This document shows positions 1 to 11,163 of a stretch of 64,000 bases of DNA, piece after piece; position 1 is the first letter of the stretch, and each line of letters starts with the position of its first letter. The stretch covers positions 57,961,501 through 58,025,500 of the forward strand of contig JAZHRO010000012.1 in the NCBI GenBank assembly GCA_037157565.1, written 5' to 3'. The DNA comes from Thalassia testudinum (lineage: Eukaryota > Streptophyta > Magnoliopsida > Alismatales > Hydrocharitaceae). Below the pieces are notes generated by a model. It searched no databases, had not been told where the DNA came from, and saw nothing but the letters and a program-made list of their open reading frames with translations. The position numbers and the translations under genes were made by a program.

Positions 1-544
1 ATGCATGTATGTATGCGTGTAGGTATGAAGCTTGATGTCGTTTAGTGTTTTGTTTGTCTTGGGTGATTGCCGAGGCGAGTGCCTAGCATCTTAGGAGATA
101 AGGACTTGGTACAATCGCCTACGAGAGGGTTCAAACGTGGGGATCTACGGAGTGATTGAGAGTGTCCAGGGGTTTTTCTAGGTGCCGTTCTAGGTGGATG
201 GACCATCAACCACAGGGAACGCAAGTTTGGAGAATTACTGCTTGCTTCTCATTCATAATGTCATGGCATACATATAGATCGTTCAAATCACATCCATATC
301 TCCTTGGTACGACAAGATCTTACAAAACCCAAGGTAATCTATCCAAATTCATATAACAGGGCAAGAAGTCTCAAAGGCATAGCCGGGAATGACCAAAATG
401 AGCTCTGGCTCTATGGCTTTGCTTCCTCCCTCTCCTTGTTTGACCTGCCACCCATCAGAGGTTGCTGATACAAGGTTATCGTCAAAATGGATTATTCCAG
501 AATTGCAATCCTAACAAATTTATGAATTGCAAATCTAAGCAAAC
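1..544. other. Unassigned left flank
   Basis: No gene, RNA or repeat boundary can be supported here. A patch near 70-100 (gccgaggcgagtgcctag) resembles the subterminal motif of the hAT elements further right, but no terminal repeat or target duplication goes with it. The LINE that follows has no definable 5' end, so part of this stretch may be its untranslated leader. Confidence 0.4.
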
Positions 545-572
545 TTGATCAACTTTGTGAAGGGGAGGAGAA

Positions 573-1694
573 AGATGTGGTCCACCGAACTCAGAGAGAG
601 AGTGTAGGGGGGAGGAGAGTTGGGGTTGTACCCTGGTTGTAGGGAGGGCGAGGCGGAGGAGGGTGGCTCTAGTGGTGGTTTGCTTCAAGTGTAGAGGGCC
701 GGGGCACTTGGCGCGAGACTGCAGGGACCTGGTGCGTTGCCTCCGATGTGGGAAGCTAGGCCACCGGAGGGCGTCCTGTGTGAAGGAGTTATGGCGGAGC
801 ATGGATGCGGGTGTGTGGGGTACGGTTTTCCCACCTCCGCCGGAGGGGGCACCGTCGGTCGAAGTGGAGGCCTTGTGGTCGGAAGAATCGGGGAGGATCG
901 AGAAGGCCCTCACGCCGGCTCTGGTAGGTGTGGTGGCGGAGGGTCGCGTGGGGCTGAAAGATCTGGAGACCGAGGTGGATAGGTCGCTGGGGGGTGGCTT
1001 GTTGGGGTTGTGGTTGAAGATGGTGGGGGAGGGGAAGTTCTTGTTGGTGGGGGTGTCTTCAGATGTAGCGGAGCGACTCCTCTTCAAGGAGCTCCCATGC
1101 TTGGGAGTCGTGGTTAGATGGCGGTGGGTGGTGAGGTCGGACGGCGCGATGAGAGAGTGGCCACTGCGGAAGGTGGAGATAGTGGTAGACCTTGACGGGG
1201 TACCTTTGTTCCTCTGCACCAGACAGGTTGTTGAGGCGGTTGTCGCATCCTTTGCACGGGTGCGGTGGTGCGAGGGGCTCGGCCTCGACGGAGGGCATCT
1301 TGGATCAATGCGGGCCGCGATGGAGCTACGACCGGGCACGACGCTTCGGAGAAAGGTGGCGCTATGTCTGGGGAATGTGTCGTGGGTTGTATCAGTGAAG
1401 CCAGTGGAGAGAGGTCTGAAGTCTTTTGTGGAGGTGGTGGAACAACCGACCAATGGCCTTGCATCGGGGAGGGCTGTTCCGGCAAACGGCGCCATTTGGA
1501 GACCAAAGGTCGCCGTAGGGAGAGACGCGTCATGCACTGAGTCAGCAGCGTCGGAGTTGGAGCTTAGTGCGTGCACACACCTCGAGGCGCAACATTCGAG
1601 GGGCATGACGGCTCAAGGTGGTCCAGGGGCCAAGGAGCATGTTGGGGAAGGCGAGGGGTCGTGCGAGGCTGTCGAGGTGAAGCGGCAAGAGTAG
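573..1694 (+). pseudogene. LINE ORF1-like protein with two CCHC zinc knuckles
   Basis: The frame is open from about 573 to the stop at 1,694 with no clear ATG; the first usable start-like codon is GTG at 663. Two intact knuckles follow each other: CFKCRGPGHLARDC (starting near 684) and CLRCGKLGHRRASC (near 738). After them comes a hydrophobic alpha/beta-like stretch of about 200 residues and a polar tail. In plant L1 elements ORF1 is an RNA-binding protein that coats the element transcript. The knuckles match that role; the rest is assigned by position only. The proline-rich remainder of ORF1 (about 1,700-2,470) is not open in one frame. A long minus-strand frame over the same bases is a shadow of this G-rich sequence. 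Confidence 0.7.
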
Positions 1695-2473
1695 GAGGGA
1701 GCTTCTAGGGGAGGCGGTGCATTTAAGGGCAGACCGATCTCGAGGGAGGAGGAGATGCGGCGCTCTAGGGCATTTAAGGTAGGGGTGCACTCGGATCCGG
1801 GTCTGGATCTGCACCCAGACCCGGTACCCTTTTGCTCTCATTCCTTTAATGGGCTGTGAAGGGTACCTTCGGAGCAGGCACACGATGCATCGCTCCTTGG
1901 GGAGCAGAGGAGACTGGAGCATGGAGGTTGGGTGATGACAACCATCCTTAACGGGAGCGAAGGCGAGATCAGAGCAACTAAGCTCCTCCATTGGAGGATG
2001 GAGAGGCGTTGGTCGGCAGCGTAGGGGTCCCCATGATGCAAGGGGTGTCGGCTGGAGCTTCTTCGACGTCGGTGAACCCCCTGTCCTGTGGAGGAGGTCC
2101 GGGGGAAGATGGGGGGCCTCGCCGGATCAGCGAGGGTGAACTAGGTGGTGCCATCCTCGGTGACGATGGTGGTTGATGCTTCCCGGAGGGGAAGGAGGAG
2201 CCCTCTGGGCCGGAGGAACCTCGCGAGGAGGCGCTGATAGCGGGGGCGGTGGTGGAGGAGCTGGTGTGGTTGGAGGTGGGGGTCGAAGATCCAGGGGGAA
2301 CATCGGACTGTGACGAAGGGGAGGGGTCTGTGGGAGGTGGCTGGGAGGGGGGAGAGGGGATCAGGGGACCTGGGGGAAGCTTGGACTGATGGCTATGAGG
2401 TAGGGGAGGTGGAGTGGGTGGCTGAGGGGGTTGGTTTTGGTCGTATGAGAGGGGGAGGTATGATTGGGGTCCC

Positions 2474-5340
2474 ATGCTGAAGGTTCTTATGTGGAATGTC
2501 AGGGGTCTTTGCGTCCCTTCTTGCAGGGGGACACTAAGGTCGTACCTGCTTAAGTGGAACCTGGATGTAGTGTTTTTCCAGGAGATGAAGTTGCAGGAGT
2601 GTGATGAGAGGGTGTGGAGAGATTGGGGGAAGCTTGCGGGGGGGTTTTGTGGCTCTAGACGCTATAGGGAGGCCTGGAGGGGTGGTCGTTGGTTGGAAAG
2701 AGGACTTGTTCTCGCTGGTGGACTCGGAGGTGGGGGTGGGAGTGGTCTCGGTGCAGATGAGGAGTGATGGGCTTGTGATGACGTTCTCATCGGTGTATGG
2801 ACCTGCTGATGAAGCAGACAGGAATTCTCTTTGGGAGAGCTTGCACCGAGCTGCGAGGAGTTTTTAGGGGAGCCCATGGCTCATTGGAGGGGACTTCAAC
2901 ATCACCCTCCTAGCGGAAGACAGACCACGGGGGAGAGGAGGCAGGGATTGAGGCTCAGAGGATCTCGCGAGGCTCATTGCTGAGCATGGACTGCAGGATA
3001 TACCCCCCACCTCTTGTGCATACACATGGAGGAGCTCAGGTGGTCTGATGTTCAGACTGGATCATTTTCTATGCTCGGTGGAGCTGGTTGAAGTTTTTCC
3101 GATGGCGGGGGCCTGTGCTCTAGAGAGGCCATTCTCATATCACTCCCCTTTGCTGTGGGAATCTGGTGAGGGGTCCCGTTGTGATACGTACTTTAAGTTT
3201 GAGAGGGCATAGCTGCTGGAAGAAGGATTCAAGAGTATGGTGGAGAACAAATGGAGGGATCTGCATCTGAATGGGTTGGCTGCCGTGAGGCTTGAGGCGA
3301 AGCTTCAGGAGTTGAGGTGCTTTCTGAAGGACTACAGGAAGCAGTTGAAAGAAGAGCTGACCAAGAAATAGGATGAGGCGCTCGGGGAGGTTCAGAGGCT
3401 GGACAGAATGGAAAACCAGGGCCTGATGACGGTGGCGGAGAGACAGAGTAGGGTAGATCGCACGAAGACCATTTAGGAGGAGGATCGGAAAGCGAATGTG
3501 GAACGGAGGACTAGATCCAGACAGAAATGGGCCAAGGAGGGAGACTCGAACACCAAATTCTTCCATATAATGGCTTCAGCCAGACGTAGGAGAAACTGGA
3601 TTGATAAGCTCCAGGTGGGTGAGGGGGAGTGTTCACGCAGGGAGTCAGTGGGAAGGGCAGTAACGGAATATTTTAGGGAGTTTACAGGGATAAGAAGGGC
3701 CGGGAGGTGGAGATGGAGGGGTCTGGGGGCTCCGACGGTGGGTCCGGTTGAGGCGGAGAGGCTGGTGGCGCCTTTCTCGGAGGACGAAGCTCGTAGGGCG
3801 GTTTGGGGTCTGAATGCTGAAGGGTGTTCGGGGCCGGACGATTTCCCGGTACATTTTTTCAAAGAGTTTTGGCCATTGCTGAAGGATGAAATGTTGTAGG
3901 TCTTGGAATAGTTTAGGGAAGGCAACAGGGGTTTTAACAGTCTGAACAAGTTCTACATTTTCCTGTTGCCTAAGAAGGGGCTGAGACAATTGAGGAGTAC
4001 AGACCAATTGCGCTCTCGAATGCGGCATATTTGATCGTAGCAAAAATATTGGTGATCAGGCTTAGGAGGGTGATTAGTAGAGTTGTGTCAGAGGGGTAGA
4101 CATCTTTTGTTCCAGGGAGATGCATCTTGGATGGATATGTTGCGGCGACAAAGATCCTTGCATAATGGAGGAGAGAAAGAAAGAAGGCTTTCTTGTGGAA
4201 AGTGGATTTCCTGAAAGACTACGACTCGGTGCAGTGGTCTTTCTTGTGGGTGGCTATGGCCAAGAGGGGTTTCCCACTAGTCTGGATTAGATGAATGAAG
4301 CAATGCATTACTACAGCATTGTTCTTGGTCCTCATCAACGGGAACTTAGCAGGGGGTTGGATCCAGTCGAGGAGAGGCATGCAACAGGGGTGCCCCTCAG
4401 CACCTATGTTGTTTGTGTTGGTGGCGGATGCCCTGGCGAGGGCTTCTGACAGAGCGTACGCGGCAGGGTGGCTACAGGGCTTCCCTTTGGAGGGAGGTGA
4501 GGGCATTTCGGTACTCCAGTACGAGGATATACTCTCTTCTTTGTCGAGGGGACAGTGGCAGAGGCGAGGCGATCCTATATCCTCTTAGAGCTATTGTACG
4601 AAGTGTCGGGTATGCAGATCAATCACTCCAAATCTTCTTTTGTTTAGTTCAGCATAAAGGATGAAGAGGCAGGGGCGTGTTCGGAGGCCCTGGGGACAGA
4701 GGTGGGGGCTCTATCCCTCCGATACCTGGGGCTGCTCCTGATGGATAGGAGGGTCTCGGCGTAGGATTGGGCTCTGTTGCTTGGGAGGATTGAAGATGGG
4801 CTGTTGGGATGGGCATCCAAGCTACTGTTGAGAGGCGGGTGGCTGGTCCTCCTCAAGGTGGTTCTATCGACAATACTAGCTTACTTGTCTTCCATTGTGT
4901 AGATGTTGCGGAAAATTGAAGACAAAATTGTGAGCCTGATGAGAAGCTTCTTCTGGACCAATTATGGAGCAGGAGGGAGGGGGGCGAAGTTGCTCGCCTG
5001 GAGTGAAGTGTGCATGTCATTTAGGGAGGGGGGTCTAAGAGTCAAGGAGGTAGGGAGAATTAATGATAGCCTCCTGACGAAGAGGATTGATAGGTTGCTT
5101 GGGGGAAAGGTCTGTCTGGTGGGAAGGGTCTTGCGCTCTTGCTATGGGGGACCGACGAATTGGGAGTTCCTCACCTCGGCTCCTAGAGGAGGTTCCCATT
5201 TCATGAGGAGTTTGTCGTTGGTGGTGCCAAAGGTCTGATCATTTTTCACCCCAATGCTGGGGTCAGGCGAGGCTTTCGGGTTCTGGACGGATGACTGGAC
5301 GGGGCTTGGAGTCTTGGCGGAGCTCTTTCCTAGACTTGCG
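2474..5340 (+). pseudogene. LINE ORF2: endonuclease and reverse transcriptase, multiply broken
   Basis: The start MLKVLMWNVRGL at 2,474 is the classical opening of the endonuclease domain, followed by FFQEMKL with the catalytic Glu. After a frameshift near 2,640, SSVYGP and GGDFN mark the rest of the active site; the usual SDHSP motif reads as SYHSP. The linker RQKWAKEGDSNTKFFH (about 3,520) and the RT blocks FLKDYDSV (4,210), RRGMQQGCPSAPMLF (4,370) and QYEDIL (4,520) follow. The last block replaces the catalytic FADD/YADD, so one acidic residue is lost. A post-RT block (FFWTNYGAGGRGAKLL, 4,950) follows. More than ten stops or frame changes are visible. The protein would nick target DNA and reverse-transcribe the element; this copy cannot. 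Confidence 0.85.
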
Positions 5341-5390
5341 GCGTTGGCGGTTGACTGAGTTATTGCAACGTGTCGGAGTTGGACAATGAG

Positions 5391-7107
5391 TTACATGAAC
5401 ATGGTTACACCAAGGTTTTGAGTGGTGTTCAAAATGTTTTCAAAAGCATTTGGTTTGGTGGAACCTGGATGGCTTGCGTGTTATGTGGAGTCATGGATCG
5501 GTGGCTGTGTGTGATGAAGGTTGGTTGTCAATGGATGCAGACTGGAATTTGACAGATGCAAGAGATAATGAATGGAGGTGAAATTCTTTATTCAAAATTG
5601 CTTGTGCCAATCAGGTGGAGGTGAAGTTGGCATTTGGCGATCACAGTGACAGAGGTGGGAGGATGTAGAAAAATGCTAAAAATTGTTCTGAACCTGGTGA
5701 AGGATGCTGACTTAAGATAATTAAGAGCCTTGTTTTTCAAACAAAAGAAAAGAAGAGAGGACATATAAAACTTTTGGAATTCTAAGGAGTTGGATCCACC
5801 AAAAAATATCTCGTGTTTTTGTCCTGCAGATATTAGTATATTCTCGGGAAAATCCATTGTAAATAGGAATATCTTCCTGATGAATATCCCGCATGAATTC
5901 CATAGGATGCTTATAATCTAGGAAAAGACCCGTACAACAAATTAAGGACTAGGATGGAGTGCATCGCAATCGTGATGAGATGTGAATATTAGTGTAGTAT
6001 TTTGGCAAAACTGAGTTTTTAAAGTAAACTGCGTTGCTTCAAATGGATTTTTCTTGATAATTGTTAAATGATACCGCTTGATAAGGGAAATTCTTTGACT
6101 CTGTTTGTTAGCAATTTGTGCTATATAAGCAAAAAACAACTTTTTTCTTCCAGGTTTTTTGCAGATTTATGGTCATTGTTAAAAAAAATTGTGGATTTCA
6201 TTCCATCTGTTCTTGAGTTTTCACCTTTTGCCTTGCCAATTCTTTTTTTTTTTTTTTCCGTTGAAGTGGTTTCTTTTTAGTGTTTGCAACTTCGAAATCT
6301 CAGTTCAGTGCAAAGGATGATCTGAAAAATGGCAGTAAATTTTTTAAATTGCCATGAATTTGGGGAAAAAAATATGAAAATTTCATGCTTTCTAGTATAT
6401 ATGTTGTGTTTGGGTAATTGGAACACTTTTCTCAAAGAAATCTAGAAGTGGTTTCTTTTTTCTGGAAAATCTGGTATTTCTACAGAAATTTCCAATTTTG
6501 TTCTGGTATTTCTACTGAAATTTCCAAGTTTGATCCTTTCAGAAAAACAAACAAAAAGATTTTCCCAAAGATGACAAATTCTCATATTATTATGGTACAA
6601 TTGAACCGTATGGAATTAAAAGGCATCATTTCTGTGATTTATTCTGCTTACTAGTAGAGAAGTTCGTACAATTTACACAGATCACATGGCAGCAAAAAAG
6701 ATAAGATGGGCCATATGGTCTCTTCAGTTAATTGGCGAATTAGATAATTAGTTGCTTATTTCTTTATATCTATAAGTGCTTCTTAGCAAGATTTTGGTGG
6801 TCATCTTTGTTGAAGTTCTAATAAATTTTGGAGCCGTTGCCCTTCTATCCAATGGAAAAAGAAAGAAGTTTCTTCATTAATGGGTAACAATACATCAAGT
6901 ACTTTTCCACAAATTGATGCATGCATTAGCAATGGGGTTATGATGTGGTGAGTGGTGTAGGTGGAGAGGGGTTCTTGGCATCTTGCATGGAATGTGAACC
7001 AATCTACCACTTGGTTTTTTAGACGAGGAGTAGATATTGAAGGAGTTAATGCCATGCCTTTTTCATTAATGGCCCGTTTATATATAGAGTACAAGCAATT
7101 CAACCTA
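5391..7107. other. Non-coding stretch, A/T-rich
   Basis: No credible reading frame. The left third (5,400-5,900) could be very decayed LINE or intron sequence. The rest is T-rich with short internal duplications (about 6,430-6,530). If the plus-strand phospholipase exons downstream are part of one gene, this may be its intron 4, or may contain the inversion junction. Confidence 0.35.
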
Positions 7108-7115
7108 CAACCAAG

Positions 7116-8007
7116 CACTGCTGTTGAGGCGAGCACCTCAGGCGAAGAGGCAATCAGGCAAGGCGATATTAGAGCAGTTCGCCTTGGAGACCCTTTAGGC
7201 GATGGTCTTCATCCAGGTGATGCACCTCATCGCCTGAAACCCCAACGAGTCCCAAACAACCCTTGAGTTCCAATGATTGCTCATGCGCCAAGTTACGTCA
7301 CTTGGCCTTCCCTTACAGTTTTAGTTTTAGCTTTTTTTTAGCAGTCCTTACTTCCATCAAGTTGTTAGTGATAGCTGTTAGAGATGGCTTCTTAGTTAGA
7401 TATAAAATATGGTATCGTTAATGTTGTGACTTGTGAGTTATTATTTGGGTTACTATTGCTCTTAGATACAAAATAAGATACTCTTATTATTTATGTTGAC
7501 TTCTTAGTTCTTATTGATAGATATAAATTAGGGTATTGTTTTTTTTTTTTAAAGAGTAAATTAAGGTATTGTTAGTATAAAATAAGGTATTATTAATATA
7601 AATAATATCAAGAAGACTTATGAGTTAATGTTATAATAATAGTATAAAATAAGTTACTGTTATTGTATATTATAAATGATTGCTCTAGACTATTAAGTGT
7701 ATAACAGTAATTTATATTATACAATAATAGTAATTTACAATTTATAAAAGGTATAACACTTATAACATATAATAGGTTATGTAAAATAATTTTTTGCAAT
7801 GCAATTGAAAGTCTAAAATATTGTTATTAGAAATAATTTTATAAAGTTAATGCTATTACTATGAGTTACTGAGGCATATATATATAAAAAAGTAACAAAA
7901 AAAAAGGTTGCCTCAATCCACTTGGGCTATCACCTTTTTGTCGCCTCTCGCGTCGGGCAATTATGGACTTTGTCACCTTAGTGTCGCCTTTCACATTGAC
8001 AGCTTCT
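7116..8007. mobile_element. Non-autonomous hAT element, copy A (892 bp)
   Basis: The element is bounded by a perfect 8-bp target duplication, caaccaag, at 7,108-7,115 and 8,008-8,015. Its left end reads cactgctgttgaggcg and the reverse complement of its right end reads agaagctgtcaatgtg, an imperfect terminal inverted repeat with a CTGTYRA core. Both subterminal regions carry clustered AGGCGA/TCGCCT motifs, while the 600-bp middle is A/T-rich and codes for nothing. The 8-bp duplication and short imperfect termini are hAT hallmarks. With no transposase it would need help in trans. It is related to the copies at 36,851 and 39,209. Confidence 0.85.
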
Positions 8008-8393
8008 CAACCAAGTCAACACACATAAGACAAAATAGCCAATCCTCCTGTGGCCAAATCTACCCTTTACGTCCATTCCCTTGCATGTGGAAACTCCCTT
8101 TCTGTGCCCTGCTAGAGTCATAATTTCCCAAGACTGAACAAAAGACAAAACACATCACCACACAGCCCACACCATTGACTCAACAGAGATCTAACTTTGT
8201 GAAGAAGTTGTCCAGGTCCCTTCCCGCGTGGTTGCCACCTCAGTGACACATGGTATCCAGCTATGTCACGTGTATCACAATTCTTGAGTTTTGAGTCTTT
8301 TTCGATGTCCTGCTTATGCTTGAATTTATTTTTGGAACTTGCAATTCATATGTTTGTTATTTGTTCTTCTGTGTTCCCTTTTTTGGGTTGCAG

Positions 8394-8564
8394 GTCTGCA
8401 AATTTCTGGAGGTTTCCAAGGTGTCTTTTTTGCCAGAATATGGACCTAAACTGAAAGTGGATTATGTTATGGTAAGGCATTTGCCCAAAATTCAGAAGGA
8501 TGATTATGGTTGTCAATGCTGTTCTGGACACTGGTTCAATTGCTGCAATGGAAACTGGCAGAAG
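8394..8564 (+). CDS. PLDZ: Phospholipase D zeta, internal exon (start of PH domain)
   Basis: The exon has 57 codons with no stop, bounded by ttgcag at 8,388-8,393 and a gt donor at 8,565. The translation contains VCKFLEVSKVSFLPEYGPKL and, near the end, CCSGHWFNCCNGNWQK, which I recognise as the start of the pleckstrin-homology region of plant PX-PH type phospholipase D (PLD zeta/PLDp). This enzyme hydrolyses phosphatidylcholine to phosphatidic acid, independently of calcium, and acts in membrane trafficking and phosphate starvation. The exon starts and ends in phase 0 and joins directly to the exon at 17,482. The exon that should precede it lies on the opposite strand at 47,937-48,075. Codons look intact. 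The catalytic HKD motifs lie outside the window. Confidence 0.9.
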
Positions 8565-10005
8565 GTATTGGTACTTCATAGTGTTCATCAGCCTATGAAC
8601 ATAGTGTGCCATGTGTTGCATTTTATTCATGGCCCAACTAATGCAACATGCAGTAACTGTTATCCTTGGAGGGTTTGTTTACCGTTAGATATATACCATG
8701 GGCTAGGTGCAGTTATCTAGATTATCTTTTTGAGGAGGTTTTAGATAATTATTTTCGAAGTAAACTGTCCATGTAGTCAAATTATTGTTTAGGTCACACT
8801 TTTAAGCATTTTGTTATCTTTGTCGCGTGCTTTGAACTCAACAATAGATGCTATTATCTGGCTGAATATCATTTTGAAAACTTTTATTGTGCATTGTGGT
8901 GATGTGGCTGAATGAATTTGTATGTTTTTTGCATCTAGTTCATATGAATAAGAGAATCACCTCATCCTTTCAGTACGTTTCTGCAAGTATTTTAAACAGG
9001 GAGAACCTGTCTACAGTTGAAGTTTGTTTGTGGCTTCCTTCTCTTTTTGAGTGGGGTTGGGTGGCGGGGAGTGGTTGGGGAAGGTGCATAGGAGGCTGGA
9101 TTAGTTATCATCTCATGGCTAATCTCAAAACCAATGCATGCACTTGCACTTATTGTTGATTGGTTCTGCATAACTGGAAGGCATCCTTCCATTCATTAAA
9201 AAAAAAAAAACTGGAAGGCATCTTATGTGTTCGACTGAATGATACTGAAGGATTTTTATGGGAATTTTTTTTGCTAAGGAAGTTTCTTAGTGGCCCTGTT
9301 ATCTTGATTATTACCGAGATTTTAGTTAAGAGTAATTGGTAACTGTGAAATGTTGGTTGTTGAGAGTAGTCCCATATCTAAAGAAGTGGAAATTGAGAAG
9401 TGCCTGATAAAAATGGTTTCACCTACACATTCTACCGAACTGATTTTGGGTTTTATTCTCTTGAGTGATATCAGTCATTGCAGTCACTCTTAAGATTTAC
9501 CCTCCATGTCACCTACTTATTCATATACATCTTGGATCCAAAGAAGGCCATATGTGAGGGGCATGTTGAGAATAGTAAATGGTTAATTATAAGTGATTGA
9601 GACCTCAACTCAAGCCAGCCGGCCTTGAGTTTGAAGCACTCTTAGTAATACCATTTTCAAACTATTGATCAGTATTTTTTTAATTAATAATAACTTGTTA
9701 GTTGTTAATACTTGTTTATGATCAGTGAATTCAAATATTTTGTCCACAATAATCCCAATGACATATTTGGAAAGTAATTGCATCTTCGGGTGGTATCATG
9801 ATGCAATCTGGAAATGTTGCCAACATGCCTAAAGAATATATTATAATGTACTCTAAGTCAGGCATTTTAGTTTGATGTCTGAATTGTTTGGTATCATATG
9901 TTATTTGTATTTCAAAAGTAGTTACAGAATTGTTAACCAGCATATGCCCAGTACTAATTTTTGTTAAACAATTTGAAGGAAGTTTTTGAATAAGTTTGTT
10001 AATTG
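8565..10005 (+). other. PLD zeta intron, left part
   Basis: This is intron sequence between the exons at 8,394 and 17,482, up to the Copia target duplication. It is T-rich, as plant introns are, with an A-tract at 9,198-9,210. No further exon or RNA gene is seen. Most of the 8.9-kb intron is the inserted Copia. Confidence 0.7.
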
Positions 10006-10010
10006 AAACT

Positions 10011-10155
10011 TGTTGAGAGATTCTGATTTTATATTGCTGTCTTTAGTTTGGTTTTATTTTCGGGTCTTTATGTAATTGTCTCCCTGGTCCCTCTTCGTAT
10101 ATATAGGGCTTCTAGGGTTTCTTTTGAAGGAAACTAGGGTTTTCTTTCTTTGACA
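10011..10155 (+). repeat. Copia 5' LTR
   Basis: 145 bp, TGTTGAGAGATTC to TTTGACA. It contains a TATA-like tatatatag near 10,098-10,106, placed as expected for an LTR promoter. It pairs with the LTR at 17,230. Confidence 0.9.
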
Positions 10156-10169
10156 TGGTATGGGAGTGG
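10156..10169 (+). other. Copia primer-binding site
   Basis: TGGTATGGGAGTGG lies immediately after the LTR. The first six bases match the complement of the initiator tRNA-Met 3' end (TGGTATCAGAGC); the rest has drifted. Confidence 0.6.
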
Positions 10170-10929
10170 TGGAATTAAACCAAATCCTGATACCTCCTTG
10201 GCCTCTCCTTTTTCTTTTTCAGCAAATAATGTAGGTTTTCTTGGGATTTGTGCCTCTCTTAAGAAGGAAGAGAGGTCTCTTCTCAAGATTCTCTAGGGTC
10301 CCAAGTCTTAAGACACAAGACCTAAGGGAAGGGACACTCAATGTCATCATCACTACCAAGAAGGAGCTCATTAGTGACCAACCACATTGCCACCAGGTTG
10401 GGGTGGTACTGGAGCATCGCCGTTGGACCTTAGGGGCGCTGTCAGTCATTGGTGACCCTCCTCTTGATCCTCCACATGTGGAAGGTCAAGACCTTGTGGC
10501 AATGTGTCACCTCTAGTGATCGATGAGCCAGTCGGTTGCCGCAGAGGCTTGCTAGAGTGGTGATTAGGGTCATCAGTGACCTCTTTTTGGATAGTTGGAG
10601 GTCATGGGGACCCTTTCGCCTTGATTTAAGGTGGTTGGAGCTTTGTTTTGAAGGTTTTTGTTCGATTCAGATATGATATACGAAGATGTTATGTTGAGAT
10701 CGTATTCAGATGAGGTTGTATTTGTGGATAATGATATTTCCTCTGTCTTCGTTATGTCTATGGTATCACACTAAGTTACTAGTGGTCTTAATGTATTGAA
10801 AGTTGAGTTCGTTCGTTGATTGATCATTGTGGGACTTTGATTTTATTTGAGATGGCCTTTATGGCAATTCATTTACCTGGTTTGGAAGATGGGAATAAGG
10901 AGTGTTAGTAATCCCTATTTGACCCGAGT

Positions 10930-11145
10930 GTGGAGATCAAGGGGTCTAGTTATGTGTTACAGTTACAATCATTCCTTGACGGAGTTGAAGAATGTGGAAA
11001 GGATTACATCCACATCAAATTGGAGTTTGAGAAGAAGTGTGTAGCTGTTACGAAGTTTTTAGATGTCTCGCTGAAAAGAAGTAGAGCTATATCAACATCC
11101 ACATGTGCCCGTATACATGATTATGGAAGCTAGAGACACGTTAAA
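10930..11145 (+). pseudogene. Copia gag-like remnant
   Basis: A short open stretch (LQSFLDGVEECGKDYIHIK and following) sits where gag belongs, after a leader of about 770 bp with no open frame. I do not recognise a UBN2-type gag motif or a zinc knuckle in it, so the assignment rests on position between primer site and protease. It is cut by the LINE inserted at 11,164. Confidence 0.35.
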
Positions 11146-11163
11146 TCTCAAGATGTTGACCAT

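Larger units (their letters stand above)
545..5390 (+). mobile_element. Degenerate L1-type LINE (non-LTR retrotransposon)
   Basis: A zinc-knuckle ORF1 is followed by an ORF2 with apurinic-type endonuclease, reverse transcriptase and a post-RT region, which is the plant L1 layout. It is the most complete of the LINE copies in the window and is much more G-rich than the flanks. Many stops and frameshifts make it inactive. Similarity to the other copies stops near 5,385, inside the post-RT region, so the zf-RVT domain, 3' UTR and poly(A) tail are missing. No target duplication was found. The endpoints are approximate. Confidence 0.85.

Noticed and set aside
60..130. AGGCG-rich patch like a hAT end
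   Set aside because: Too short, with no terminal repeat or duplication.
482..1606. Minus-strand frame of 374 codons
   Set aside because: Antisense shadow of the G-rich LINE ORF1; proline/serine/threonine/arginine-rich with no domain, while the plus strand has two intact zinc knuckles.
8316..8720. A single 134-codon gene spanning the phospholipase exon
   Set aside because: Family similarity covers only 8,394-8,564, exactly between good splice signals; the flanks of the frame are intron.
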